NCBI RefSeq assembly: GCF_000525915.1
Contig: NZ_AODH01000013.1
Location: forward strand, 1-64,000
Source: Brochothrix campestris FSL F6-1037
GTDB taxonomy: Bacteria > Bacillota > Bacilli > Lactobacillales > Listeriaceae
Length of the DNA: 64,000 nt
Direction: 5' to 3'
The notes under the pieces were generated by a model that had not been told where the DNA came from, ran no database searches, and saw only the letters and a list, made by a program, of their open reading frames with translations. A program made the translations under genes and the position numbers. Positions 48,664 through 58,699 of the stretch are shown here, in pieces; the first letter of the stretch is position 1; each line of letters starts with the position of its first letter.

Positions 48664-51600
48664 TTATGATAATTTATCCGTGTTAAATAATAATTGTTTT
48701 AATTCATTAATATTAATGCTCGCCTTTTGTTCATTTGAAGGCAGAATTTGATCAACGAGTGAGAGTTTGGATTGTTGCAACTCACGAATATTCTCTTCGA
48801 TTGTTCCTTCCGATATAATCCGTACAACATCGACATCCTTCGTTTGACCAATTCGATGCGCTCGCGCAGCGGCTTGTTGTTCAACTGCCGGGTTCCACCA
48901 CAGGTCATATAGCACGACCCGTGAAGCACCGGTTAAGTTTAAGCCTGTTCCTCCTGCTTTAAGGGAGATTAAAAAGACGGCGCGTTCATTGTTGTTAAAC
49001 GCGGTTGCCATTTCCATCCGTTTTGAGGCATTAGTTTTACCATCGAGTAAGAAGAACGGGATACCTAGCTTATCGAGTTCTAGCCCGATTAACGGCAACA
49101 TTGAGGCAAACTGTGAGAAGATTAACATCTGCTTGTTGGCTGATGTTGTTTCAATCACCAGGCGAAGCAATTCACCTAACTTCGCTGAGCCACCGTTATA
49201 ATCTTCTAAGATTAAGCGGGGATCATCACAAATCTGACGTAAACGTGTGAGGGCTGCTAGTATTTGCATCCGTTGTTGCGGCTCACTATTGTCTTCTTCG
49301 AGTGATACACGGAGGCTATTAATAACCTGCATGTAGATTTTCTTTTGTTCGTCATTGAGATCAATCATCACATTTTTTTCATTGAGACTCGGCAAATCGG
49401 ATAAAATATCATCCTTTAAGCGTCGTAGGATAAACGGTTCGGTTAGTTTCTTCACCTCAGCCGGTGGCAGTTTTTTAAACTGTGTTAATAGCGGAAGGTA
49501 ACCCGGTAAAATGATTTGGAACAGTGCCCATAAATCATCGATGCGGTTTTCAATCGGTGTTCCACTCAAGGCCACCTTGTGCAAGGCATTGACGTGCTTC
49601 GCCGCTTGTGAAATGAGCGAACGTGAATTTTTAAGCGACTGCGCTTCATCGAGCACAAAACAGCCTAATGTATGTTGACGATAATCAGTTAAATCTTCGC
49701 GCAACATCGCGTAGCTCGTAATGTATATTTGATTTTGTTTCATGCCTGCAATGGCATCTTGCCGTTTCACCTTATTACCATCAATTATTTCTGCTTGAAT
49801 CCCCGGTGCAAACTTCAACCACTCGTTTTTCCAGTTGTAGACAACTGAGGATGGACAAACGATTAAGGTTGGTTCTAACGTCTCGTATTTATCGATTAAG
49901 CGACAAATATAAGCAATCGTTTGAATGGTCTTACCAAGCCCCATTTCATCAGCTAAAATACCATTTAGGCCATATTGGCTTAGTAATGTTAACCAGCTGT
50001 AACCTTCAACCTGATGTGGTTGGAGTGTGCCGCCAGTCAATTGGGGACTCACTTGTTCTAGCTCCCAGTTCCCTGATTGCATCAGTACCATTAAATCATG
50101 GAGCTGATCCGTAATATGCATTTGTGTTTCGCGGTTTTGCATTAACGGCAACGCCCGATAGATTGACAGACGCAACTGATCTTTTTGCCAATCGGCCGGC
50201 TTAATCCGCATTTTTCGTAACAATTCATGGAGTGCAAGTGCATCTTCTGACTCAAGCGAAATCAAACGACCCGCTTCATCTTCGTACACTAAATTACCTT
50301 CGAGAATATGTTCAATCAATGATTTAGAATGTTCACCTTCGTAATCCTTAAACTGGACTGAAAAGTTGACATAACCGTCTTGTGCATCTTCATTGAAGTA
50401 GGTTTCAACTGGCATTTCGGTAATAATATTTTCAAGGGACTCATCCATAATGACTTCTGCTTGCTCTCGTAGCAAAGGAACAATGTATTTATAAAAGACA
50501 TAGCGCTCATTCGCTTTCGTACTCACTAACACGGTGTTCTTTTTAACATGCAACGGCGCCTGCTCTAAAATGCGCATTACAGCATGTTCGGCATACGTGT
50601 CTCTAATAAAGAGCGCATCGCCACTAAGTGCGGGCGTCCATTTATCAAAGAACGGATCATAGCCAAAATCATTGTAATAATGTGTCACCTGCAGGGCATG
50701 TTCCTTTTCGTTCGCCGTAATCCGAATAACGGTATGAATCGGATAATGAACAACCTTCATTTCATTGAATTCAGGCAATTGAATGTCAGTTATTTTTTCA
50801 AGACTCGTTAAAATATACGAGAAGAAATTGGAATAATCTTCTTTCAAGACAGTGTGAATTGTTTGCTCGGTCTTTTTGAGCCATTTTTTGATTAAAATAA
50901 ACGGCTTGATCGTATGTTCGGAAAAATGATAAAAAGAGCCATCAAAAAAGAGCAGTTGTTCTTGTTCGAACACAAGTGCTTGTTCAAACTCTTGAAAATC
51001 GAAGGCAACGCCGTCGTCATTAAACTGATGTGTTAAATGAATGGGAACCTTCCGATTATCATAAAACCCTTGGATGGGATAACTGACATCTTGGTATGTA
51101 AATGTCGCTAACTGCATTGGCATTTGTCGTAATACACGGATGATCATCTCACTTGTTAACGTCAGTTGTTTTTCTTCAGCGTATGTACGTGACCAATCGT
51201 TTGTATCATAAATACGCGCAACACGTGCCAATTCACTTAAATCCGCTAAGATTTTCAAATGGGCTTTTGAGAGCGCTATATCTTTAAAATCAACCGTCAA
51301 ACGGGGATTGACAATGTAATACGTATCATTCTCCCATGATTTTAAGAAGGCACGAATGTCCTTAATCACATAATGTGTTTGACCAACCTTACCTATTTGC
51401 AGCGAGATCGCCATTTTACGATCGGCTTCTGAGACGAATAAAGGCATTAGCATGTATGTTAATTCATACGGAATTCGTTCTGCTTTTTCAAAGTCATAAC
51501 TGTACGTATCTTCTGCTAAATCAGCTGCGAAATCGTTAATTAAAGATATCGTTGTATTTTTCGGTCGCGGTTTGATCACTTTTTGTTGGACAAGTTCATC

Positions 51601-51789
51601 AATCACTGTGTTGATATGAACACAACCTTCTTTTGGATTTGATTCGTATTGATGACATTCACATCGATAGGTCGGATCTTTCTCATCTAAGTGAAAAGCC
51701 GAGACGATGTAGCTCACCCGGGTATCTTTAACCGTTGCCATTATCATATTATGCTCTTTATCTTGACGTAAATGAGTTATTGATAGCAT
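48664..51789 (-). CDS. SNF2 family DNA helicase/ATPase with SWIM zinc finger
   Basis: A 1041-aa Swi2/Snf2-type motor. A SWIM zinc finger lies at about residues 43-58 (CECHQY...CVH). A long bacterial SNF2-associated region follows. The motor starts at about 590: GILADEMGLGKTIQTIAYI (Walker A), FVLDEAQSLKN (DEAQ box), VALSGTPIENRIDDLW, then the helicase C domain with GGTGLNLTGASRVVLYD and AAARAHRIGQTKDVDVVRII. It probably remodels protein-DNA complexes. The ATG directly follows the stop of the GNAT gene, so the two are coupled. This type is common in Firmicutes and is not by itself a defence gene. Confidence 0.92.
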   Translation of the reverse strand: MLSITHLRQDKEHNMIMATVKDTRVSYIVSAFHLDEKDPTYRCECHQYESNPKEGCVHINTVIDELVQQKVIKPRPKNTTISLINDFAADLAEDTYSYDFEKAERIPYELTYMLMPLFVSEADRKMAISLQIGKVGQTHYVIKDIRAFLKSWENDTYYIVNPRLTVDFKDIALSKAHLKILADLSELARVARIYDTNDWSRTYAEEKQLTLTSEMIIRVLRQMPMQLATFTYQDVSYPIQGFYDNRKVPIHLTHQFNDDGVAFDFQEFEQALVFEQEQLLFFDGSFYHFSEHTIKPFILIKKWLKKTEQTIHTVLKEDYSNFFSYILTSLEKITDIQLPEFNEMKVVHYPIHTVIRITANEKEHALQVTHYYNDFGYDPFFDKWTPALSGDALFIRDTYAEHAVMRILEQAPLHVKKNTVLVSTKANERYVFYKYIVPLLREQAEVIMDESLENIITEMPVETYFNEDAQDGYVNFSVQFKDYEGEHSKSLIEHILEGNLVYEDEAGRLISLESEDALALHELLRKMRIKPADWQKDQLRLSIYRALPLMQNRETQMHITDQLHDLMVLMQSGNWELEQVSPQLTGGTLQPHQVEGYSWLTLLSQYGLNGILADEMGLGKTIQTIAYICRLIDKYETLEPTLIVCPSSVVYNWKNEWLKFAPGIQAEIIDGNKVKRQDAIAGMKQNQIYITSYAMLREDLTDYRQHTLGCFVLDEAQSLKNSRSLISQAAKHVNALHKVALSGTPIENRIDDLWALFQIILPGYLPLLTQFKKLPPAEVKKLTEPFILRRLKDDILSDLPSLNEKNVMIDLNDEQKKIYMQVINSLRVSLEEDNSEPQQRMQILAALTRLRQICDDPRLILEDYNGGSAKLGELLRLVIETTSANKQMLIFSQFASMLPLIGLELDKLGIPFFLLDGKTNASKRMEMATAFNNNERAVFLISLKAGGTGLNLTGASRVVLYDLWWNPAVEQQAAARAHRIGQTKDVDVVRIISEGTIEENIRELQQSKLSLVDQILPSNEQKASININELKQLLFNTDKLS

Positions 51790-52371
51790 TTATTTATCAT
51801 CCCTTAAAGGTAATAGTCGAAACATGCGATTGTACGTATGATCGCCAATCATTAATGTGCCTTTTGTTTTAAAGCCTAAGCGTTCGTATAGCGCACGGGC
51901 TTGTGGATTTTGTTGATCACAGTTTAAGGCTACCTGTGTTTCTCCAGCTGCTTTAGCAGCGACATTGGCATAGCTGAGCAACTGTGTCCCAATGCCTAAA
52001 CCACGGGCAGTAGGTGCAGTTACAAGTGAGTCGATGTACCATTCACCTGCAACGGTTTCAACGTCCTCAAACAGCCGTTGCGTCTCACTTAGATTAAATG
52101 ATGCGAGAAACGGTTTGAAATGAGCATCGAGTTGAGCTAAGGCCCCACCGCTGTATCCACATAAGAAACCGAGAATTTCCTCCTCGCGTTCATACACATG
52201 AAAATTTGTATAACTATAGCGTGATTCAGTTCCTTCTATAATCGGAATCAACTTATTATTTAAAGCTTCATCATTAAATTGAGCAAACACAGGCAATTCT
52301 ATATCACGTAAAATAATTGAAAGTAGCGGTGCCAGTTGCTTTGCATCTGTTCGTTTAGCAGGTCTTATCAT
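51790..52371 (-). CDS. GNAT family N-acetyltransferase
   Basis: A 193-aa acetyltransferase using acetyl-CoA; the substrate is unknown. The fold shows IRPAKRTDAKQLAPLL at the start, then WYIDSLVTAPTARGLGIGTQLL (the acetyl-CoA loop is RGLGIG) and NPQARALYERLGFKTKG. ATG at 52371 is preferred for the AAAGGA nine bases upstream; an ATG at 52389 is possible. It is immediately upstream of the SNF2 gene, with no gap. Confidence 0.9.
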   Translation of the reverse strand: MIRPAKRTDAKQLAPLLSIILRDIELPVFAQFNDEALNNKLIPIIEGTESRYSYTNFHVYEREEEILGFLCGYSGGALAQLDAHFKPFLASFNLSETQRLFEDVETVAGEWYIDSLVTAPTARGLGIGTQLLSYANVAAKAAGETQVALNCDQQNPQARALYERLGFKTKGTLMIGDHTYNRMFRLLPLRDDK

Positions 52372-52509
52372 AAGGCAAAATCCTTTCATAACAAGCTGAT
52401 CATCCGTCATCGTCTATTTGCTAGACGAGATAACCGTCGTTTAGTTCAATCTATCTGTTTAACTTGCTAGTAGAGAACTATCTCTCTACAGAATAGCACA
52501 AAACAACCT

Positions 52510-55500
52510 TTAATTGAAACTAAAATGCGTTGTTGAGCCATTTGCTGTCTGATTTATGACCAATTTGCTATTTATGCGTGATTTCAGTTCTGGTACATGT
52601 GAAATTATTCCTACTAAACGACCGTTTGCTTGTGTATCGAGCAACATGTCAATCGCTTGTTCGAGTGAATCGGGATCAAGTGTCCCAAAGCCTTCATCGA
52701 TAAAAATCGTTTCTAGTGAAAGGCCACCACTCAACTCTTGGATACAGTCGGCTAATGCTAGTGCCAGTGCCAACGAGGCTTTAAAACTTTCTCCCCCAGA
52801 CAACGTTTTAACATGACGCGTTTTAGACGTATACGCATCGATAACAAATAGTTCTAAGCCACTTTGGGCGTTGCCTTTTGCCAGTCCACTTTGACGCTGC
52901 AGTTGATAGCGTCCATCAGTCATCGTCCGCAAACGTGGATTGGCGTATTCTAGAATCAAATCCAAGAATGACGTCAAGACATAACGCTCAAACGTTAATT
53001 TCGAACCGTTTTTACCACGGGCTACGTTTGCCAAATAACTAATTTCATTGAAGACCGCTTCAGCTCGTTCTATCGCCGCTCGTCTCGTTTGATAATTATT
53101 TAACAGTTGTTCCTCATTTGCATATAGTTGTTGAAGGTGAGCCAACTGTTGTGCGAGCTGCTGACGTTCTTCTTCTAACGCTGCCACAGCCGCTTCGTGT
53201 TCGGCAATATCAGGAATAGAATGACCTTCTAATAACTGTGCGAGTGTTTGCCGTTGATGTTCAAGCTGTTGCTGCTGTAGTCGATAAGTATTGCTAGTCG
53301 TTTGGCATTGTTCGAGCTCTGTGGCTGGCAGCACCGCTTGCAAAACAGCCGCTTCATCCGCAAATTGCGCTTCGGCAATTTTCGTGTTAATCAGCTGATG
53401 TAAATGTGACACCCGTTGTTGTTCGGTTTCAACAGCAGTTTTGGCGGCGGCTTCTTGAGTAATTAATGCGGTTTGTCGAATAAGCGCCGCTTGTTGTTGC
53501 TTAAGATAGTCTTTTTCTTGAGCAATAAACGCAGCCACTTTTTGAGTGCTATCTGTCACATCTGTCTGCACTGCTTCAATATCTGCCGGCAACGGTGGCG
53601 TGGTTTGTTCAAGTCGCTGACGGTCATTCGCGATTGCTGTTATCCGCGCGACATTGGCTGCCATCGTCACTTCTAATGCCCGGTGTGCCTCATCTTGACG
53701 TTTGAAATTTTCCTGTAAACGCGTGTATTTGGCTTCGGCTTCATTGAGCGTTTCTGTCACAGTAAATGTTTGCAGCTCTGCTTGAGCTGCCATTAAGTTG
53801 GCTTCTTGTTGCTCTTTTTGCGCTATAATCGTGCTGTCATCGATATTTAACTCCAAATAAAGTTCACCTAAGCGTTCTTTCGCTTGCGCATTTTTATATT
53901 TATTTGTTGTAATTTGCACCTTGGTTTCAGCAATTTGTGCGAGGATGCCAGCGATTAATTTATCTAAATCAGCTAATGTTTCAGCGACGTTTAATGGTTC
54001 ATCTTCATTAGCCGGTTGAGGATGTTCGAGCGAACCACACACAGGACAAGCTTGACCCGCTGCTAGTTGCGACGCTAACTGCTGTAACAGCTGTTGTTTC
54101 TCAGTCGAAATCACGGCTGCCCGTTCTTCGTCCCAGCGTTTTTGCGTGGTTTGTGCCTCAATCAGTTGCTGTTCTAAGTAGGCTATCGCCTCTTCAGTCC
54201 GTGTCATTTCATCAATGAGCGCTTCGCTCTTGGCATAGTTTTTCAACCACCGTTGCGCGTCCGTTACACGTTGTTCAATACGAAAGCGCTGATTATCACT
54301 AACTTGAGCCGCTTCAAACTGACTTTTCGCCGTGGCGAGCAAGGCTGCATCGGTAGCTAGGCGTTCTGTTTGACGGTTAAAAATGACCTGATGCTGTTCT
54401 TGTGCTTGAACGGTCGCGTTCATCTGCTGCTGTAAGCTAAACAATTGCTGCCACGCTGGTAAATGTTGCTTCAACTGCTCAGTTTTATTTGCCAGTTCTG
54501 TTATTTGTGGTCGTTGTTGCTCAAGTTGATGTACTTGAGTGGTTATTGCAGTCATCTTCGTTGACAACTCAACCAGATCTGCTTGAGCTGTTGCTAATTC
54601 AGCTGTTTTTTGCTGCGCCAGTTGCACGGCTGTAATACTTTCTTCAATCCATGTCATGATTGGTCGTGCTGCCAGAGCGCGTTCAACTTGTTGCTCAAGC
54701 TGCGCCATTTCATCGGCCCGCAGTGCTAACGCGTCTTGCTCCGTTTTTACGCTTGCAAGTTGTTGCCATTGACGCAGTAAAGTTTCAGCGACCGCCTTCG
54801 CTTTTTGGGCCTCCGTATAACGTTGATCACAGTTTGCTTTTGCCGCGGTTAAACGGTCGCGTTCAATCGTAGTTGCTGTATGCAACTGTTCAACATGATC
54901 ACAGATAGCGAGATGTTGTTGTTTTTCAGTGTCGGCCTGTGGTAATTTATAATATTCCTCACGCAATCCTTGTAACTGTTGCTCGATGAGCGTAACCGTT
55001 TCTTCTGCTTGACGCTGACGTTCATAAAGTTGATCTTGAATTAACTTATAAAACGATGTATCCGCCAGTTTTTGTAAAATTTCTTCCTTATCCTTACTGT
55101 TGCTCACCAGTAATTCACGGAACTCATTCTGCGGTATCATCATGATTTGGCGGAATTGTGTCACGCTTAACGGAATGATGGTTTGCATTTGCTCTTGGAC
55201 TTCACGAATATTCGCCCCTAACAGCGTTGGTGTTTCATTATCAAGGCGATAAAGAGCTGCTTCACCACTGATGAGACGTTGGCCAGTGCCACGTTTTTTG
55301 TTGAGGTACTGTTGTGGTCGACGGGTAATTTGGTAACGGGTTTGATTGATATCAAATGTGAGACTAACCTCGGTTGGTGTGTCTGCGTCGGCATAGTCAG
55401 AGCGTAACGATTGGGCGTCACGCATTTCCCCATTTGCTTCGCCAAACAGGGCAAAACTCATCGCATCGAACAAGGTTGATTTCCCGGCACCTGTTTTACC

Positions 55501-55602
55501 AGTAATTAAAAAGATATGCTCCGAAGCCAACTCAGTAAAATCAATCACTTGTTTTGTTGCATACGGACCAAAGGCTTCAATCGTTAACTCAATCGGTTTC
55601 AT
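52510..55602 (-). CDS. sbcC: Exonuclease subunit SbcC
   Basis: SMC-like ATPase that partners SbcD to process hairpins and protein-blocked DNA ends, 1030 aa. Walker A is GKTGAGKSTLFDAMSFALFG. Long Gln-rich coiled-coil arms follow, meeting at the zinc hook CPVCGS near residue 516. The C-terminus has the signature LSGGESFKASLALALALAD and Walker B LETIFIDEGFGTLD. ATG at 55602 is set by AGGAGG and overlaps the sbcD end by 14 bp. Confidence 0.96.
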   Translation of the reverse strand: MKPIELTIEAFGPYATKQVIDFTELASEHIFLITGKTGAGKSTLFDAMSFALFGEANGEMRDAQSLRSDYADADTPTEVSLTFDINQTRYQITRRPQQYLNKKRGTGQRLISGEAALYRLDNETPTLLGANIREVQEQMQTIIPLSVTQFRQIMMIPQNEFRELLVSNSKDKEEILQKLADTSFYKLIQDQLYERQRQAEETVTLIEQQLQGLREEYYKLPQADTEKQQHLAICDHVEQLHTATTIERDRLTAAKANCDQRYTEAQKAKAVAETLLRQWQQLASVKTEQDALALRADEMAQLEQQVERALAARPIMTWIEESITAVQLAQQKTAELATAQADLVELSTKMTAITTQVHQLEQQRPQITELANKTEQLKQHLPAWQQLFSLQQQMNATVQAQEQHQVIFNRQTERLATDAALLATAKSQFEAAQVSDNQRFRIEQRVTDAQRWLKNYAKSEALIDEMTRTEEAIAYLEQQLIEAQTTQKRWDEERAAVISTEKQQLLQQLASQLAAGQACPVCGSLEHPQPANEDEPLNVAETLADLDKLIAGILAQIAETKVQITTNKYKNAQAKERLGELYLELNIDDSTIIAQKEQQEANLMAAQAELQTFTVTETLNEAEAKYTRLQENFKRQDEAHRALEVTMAANVARITAIANDRQRLEQTTPPLPADIEAVQTDVTDSTQKVAAFIAQEKDYLKQQQAALIRQTALITQEAAAKTAVETEQQRVSHLHQLINTKIAEAQFADEAAVLQAVLPATELEQCQTTSNTYRLQQQQLEHQRQTLAQLLEGHSIPDIAEHEAAVAALEEERQQLAQQLAHLQQLYANEEQLLNNYQTRRAAIERAEAVFNEISYLANVARGKNGSKLTFERYVLTSFLDLILEYANPRLRTMTDGRYQLQRQSGLAKGNAQSGLELFVIDAYTSKTRHVKTLSGGESFKASLALALALADCIQELSGGLSLETIFIDEGFGTLDPDSLEQAIDMLLDTQANGRLVGIISHVPELKSRINSKLVINQTANGSTTHFSFN

Positions 55603-56755
55603 GCTGATCCTCCTGACGAATAGCGCGAATAATCTCGCTGATAACGGTTTGTTGTGACGCTGCGATTGGCTGCTGTTCAACACTTTCAAAAAATTGGCTG
55701 AATAACGTTAACGTATCGGCCTGTTTTAAGTCTTTAAACTGTTGACCTTGTTGGTAGATTGCCGTTTGTGCTGGACGTTCGAGATGCAATAGACGCGGAT
55801 AAACTTCTTTTAGTCGACGCATCGGTTCATACACATCCCCCGTATCAGTCAACGTTATTTGGAGGTAATCATCCAACGGTGCGAATGTGGATGATTGTTC
55901 GAGTAACTCGGTCATATTCCCCTTAATTAAGCGCATGTCGCGCAGTGGCTGCAGCATCACCTCAGTCGTCGTAATCGGTCCTGCTTCTGGAATATGTAAG
56001 ACACGGACACTTTTTTTATCCGCCACTTCTGAAAACGAATACTTTAATAAAGACCCAGCATAACTCACCGTTCCCTTCGCAAGCGGTCCGTCAACCAACT
56101 TGCCTAAGGCATGTGGGCGATGAAGATGACCTAAGGCGGTGTAATCAAAGCTATCGAATACTTTCGTACTGACTGCATCAACGCCACCCATTGCCAGTGG
56201 ACGTTCTGATTCACTTGGTTCACCACCCGTAACAAATAAATGTGCAATCGCTACCTGATATTTAGTTGCATCTTGGAGTGGTTTTATTTTTGCAATAATG
56301 CGTTGCATCGCTGCTTCTTGGGTACGAATGGTGGCATCCTCAAAATATGCGGCAGCCGCAAGGTTCTCAAAGAACGGAATGAGCCAAAATTGCGTATTAC
56401 CAAGTGTAATGGGTGTGAAAATCTGTTCAAGTTGGGTCGTCAAATAAAAACCATTGGCTTGATACCAGTTGCTCCCAAAATGTAATCGGTCACTGCTATC
56501 ATGATTACCACTAATCGCTAAAACGGGAATTTTCAAGGTCAAGTTAATCGTGGCCAATGTGTCATTTAATAGTTCAACCGCATCGAGCGGTGGAATCGCA
56601 CGATCGTATAAATCACCGGCAATAATTAAGGCGTCAGCCTGCTCAGTCTCAATGAGGGCAATGAGCTGCTTAAGCTGAAACGCTTGGTCAGCTGTCATTG
56701 ATTGACCCGCAACTATTTTCCCTAAATGCCAATCGGCTGTATGGATAATCTTCAT
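55589..56755 (-). CDS. sbcD: Exonuclease subunit SbcD
   Basis: Mn-dependent nuclease of the SbcCD (Rad50-Mre11-like) complex, 388 aa. Metallophosphoesterase motifs run in order: KIIHTADWHLGK, IAGDLYDR, ISGNHDS, and ALGHLHRPH. AGGGC lies eight bases before the ATG. It forms an overlapping pair with sbcC. A terminator-like hairpin GCCGTA/TACGGC (56819-56844) lies in the gap upstream, before the divergent plsC. Confidence 0.96.
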   Translation of the reverse strand: MKIIHTADWHLGKIVAGQSMTADQAFQLKQLIALIETEQADALIIAGDLYDRAIPPLDAVELLNDTLATINLTLKIPVLAISGNHDSSDRLHFGSNWYQANGFYLTTQLEQIFTPITLGNTQFWLIPFFENLAAAAYFEDATIRTQEAAMQRIIAKIKPLQDATKYQVAIAHLFVTGGEPSESERPLAMGGVDAVSTKVFDSFDYTALGHLHRPHALGKLVDGPLAKGTVSYAGSLLKYSFSEVADKKSVRVLHIPEAGPITTTEVMLQPLRDMRLIKGNMTELLEQSSTFAPLDDYLQITLTDTGDVYEPMRRLKEVYPRLLHLERPAQTAIYQQGQQFKDLKQADTLTLFSQFFESVEQQPIAASQQTVISEIIRAIRQEDQHETD

Positions 56756-57023
56756 CTGTGCAACGCCCTCTCATAAAATCACTTTAATAGTCTAATTATA
56801 CACTAAAAACGAAAACTGCCGTAGCTTTCTTTCCCGATACGGCCACTTTTAAACGTGTTCTCAATCTAGTTTACATAATAAAATTAATGTTCACTTCATT
56901 TAATTTAACAAAACGTTTGTCTACCCCCTTTTAAAATTGACAAGAACCCTCTATAATTAGAAAGTAATCCATACATTTAGTATCACTAAGTGTTGAGAAT
57001 GAAATCGACAGGAGTGTCCACCT

Positions 57024-57626
57024 ATGTTTTATAAGTTTGCACGATCATTAATTGCAGGAATTCTATTTTTAGCCAACGGACGGATTAACATCCAAAATCG
57101 AGCTAAAGTTATCCCTGCACCTTTTGTGCTTGTTTCGCCCCATACCTCGTGGTTAGAAATTTTATACTTGGGCGTCACCATTAAACCGATTCAAATTCAC
57201 TTTATGGCGAAGGAAGAATTATTCAAAAACAAATTATTTGGTAAGGTGTTGCGAGGCTTAAATGCGTTTCCAGTTAACCGCACCAATCCTGGACCAAGTG
57301 CTTTAAAAGTGCCCGTTAAGCTTTTAAAGGATGGTAATGTCCTTGGCATTTTTCCTTCTGGCACTCGCAAAAATACGCATAACCAATTGAAACGTGGTGC
57401 CGTAACCATCGCTAAAATGGCAAAAGTACCGATTGTACCAGCTTATTATGACGGACCACAAAACTTAAAAGAGTTATTTCAACGAAAACAAGTAACGATT
57501 CGTTACGGTGAACCGATTTCGATGGCAGATGCCAAATCGAAAGAAGCGCTCGAACAAAAATCAGCCGTCCTTATTGCTGCCTTCGATGAGTTGCGGAGCG
57601 AGCTTGAAGCAACAAAAAGCAAGTAA
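57024..57626 (+). CDS. plsC: 1-acyl-sn-glycerol-3-phosphate acyltransferase
   Basis: Makes phosphatidic acid from lysophosphatidic acid at the membrane, 200 aa. Acyltransferase block I reads SPHTSWLEIL (H-x4-E; many relatives have H-x4-D) and block III reads FPSGTRKN (many have EGTR). Block IV includes VPIVPAYYDG. The short N-terminal hydrophobic segment fits membrane attachment. AGGAG is nine bases before the ATG. It is the only plus-strand gene in this half. A TATAAT box lies at 56952-56957, but its -35 is not clear. Confidence 0.9.
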   Translation: MFYKFARSLIAGILFLANGRINIQNRAKVIPAPFVLVSPHTSWLEILYLGVTIKPIQIHFMAKEELFKNKLFGKVLRGLNAFPVNRTNPGPSALKVPVKLLKDGNVLGIFPSGTRKNTHNQLKRGAVTIAKMAKVPIVPAYYDGPQNLKELFQRKQVTIRYGEPISMADAKSKEALEQKSAVLIAAFDELRSELEATKSK

Positions 57627-57645
57627 ACCAAACATTATCGCTAAG

Positions 57646-57682
57646 CCGTCCTAAAACTAACCGTTTTATGGACGGTTTTTTG
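57646..57682 (+). terminator. Terminator of plsC
   Basis: A long stem CCGTCCTAAAAC/GTTTTATGGACGG with a short loop is followed on the plus strand by a T-run of six to seven. Confidence 0.9.
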
Positions 57683-57747
57683 CTGTCAAAATAAGGAAGC
57701 TAAAAACGATTATTGTTTCAACTTTAGCTGCTATAACATCCACTGCC

Positions 57748-57798
57748 AAAAAAACAGCTAACGCCTCATCGAATGGTATCGATTGAGCATTAGCTGTT
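57748..57798 (-). terminator. Terminator of the TPM-domain gene
   Basis: A stem AACAGCTAATGC/GCGTTAGCTGTT with further inner pairing TCA/TGA is followed on the minus strand by seven T. It faces the plsC terminator. Confidence 0.85.
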
Positions 57799-57859
57799 TC
57801 TCTCTTTTGAGAGTGGCTGAGGCCTAGCTTCTTTTTAGTGGTACAATAGGGCGCTTGCG

Positions 57860-58672
57860 TTAAAAGCTTCGACTACTACCGCCACCACCACTAGAACCGC
57901 CGCCACCGAAGCTACCACCTGATCCGCCGCCATAACCGCCGCCGGAGCCACCACCTCGTCCGCCGCCTCCGAATTGAGATAAAAGCCAGAGGACGGTTGC
58001 CAAACCGTTCCCACTACCACCGCCTTTGCCTCCCTTGCCACCTTTCCCACTAAAGAGGATGATAAAGAGGATGACGATAATAATAAAGATGATAAAACCA
58101 CCGCCACCAGTGTCGTCATCGGCCATGGTTGATTCGACAGTATAGCCCGCAAAAATCGTGTCGTCATCAAATTCATATTCTTGATTAACCTTGAGAGCGA
58201 CCTCTGTAAAGATTTGTTTTAATGCGACCTCAAACTTATCGTTTTGTAAATCATCGATACTATTGTCTAGAATCGCACCCGTTGTTGCGTCGGGTAAGGC
58301 GCCTTCAAGCCCATAACCAACTTCAATGCGAATTTTGCGATCTTCTTTTGAAAATAAAATCAACACACCGTTATCTTCTTTTTTTTGGCCAATCTGCCAT
58401 TTTTCAAATAACTTAACTGCATAATCATCGACGTCATCCCCGTCAAGGTTTTTAACAGTCGCTACGACAATTTGTGGTTTTTGTGTCGTAGTTTCATAAT
58501 GTTTGTTGACATCGATAATGTATTTTGCGGTTGTGTCACCTAACAATTGAGCACCATCGTTAACGTAAAAAGCAGTTGTCGCCGATGGATACGTAGCAGC
58601 CCAACTAATACTTGGCAAAAAACAAATGGCTGATGCGATCAAGAAGACGAGTGTTTTGCTCAATCGACTCAT
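57860..58672 (-). CDS. TPM-domain (YgcG-like) membrane protein
   Basis: A 270-aa protein with a signal peptide (VFLIASAICFLPSISWA), an extracellular TPM domain (about residues 28-160; PQIVVATVKNLDG, DNGVLILFSKEDRKIRIEVGYG), one membrane helix (FIIFIIIVILFIILF) and a Gly/Ser-rich tail ending GGGGSSRSF. TPM domains have been linked to phosphatase activity and membrane-protein quality control; the exact role is open. ATG at 58672 has GAGGTG eight bases upstream. It is paired with lemA, a very common gene pair. It contains an A8 run (58379-58386) that is in frame. Confidence 0.9.
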   Translation of the reverse strand: MSRLSKTLVFLIASAICFLPSISWAATYPSATTAFYVNDGAQLLGDTTAKYIIDVNKHYETTTQKPQIVVATVKNLDGDDVDDYAVKLFEKWQIGQKKEDNGVLILFSKEDRKIRIEVGYGLEGALPDATTGAILDNSIDDLQNDKFEVALKQIFTEVALKVNQEYEFDDDTIFAGYTVESTMADDDTGGGGFIIFIIIVILFIILFSGKGGKGGKGGGSGNGLATVLWLLSQFGGGGRGGGSGGGYGGGSGGSFGGGGSSGGGGSSRSF

Positions 58673-58699
58673 CACCACTTCACCTCTTTCTTGCAGCAA

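Noticed and set aside
48664-51789. SNF2 helicase as part of a phage-defence system
   Set aside because: The gene is coupled to a GNAT gene next to sbcCD and a transglycosylase, in ordinary chromosomal context with no partner defence gene.
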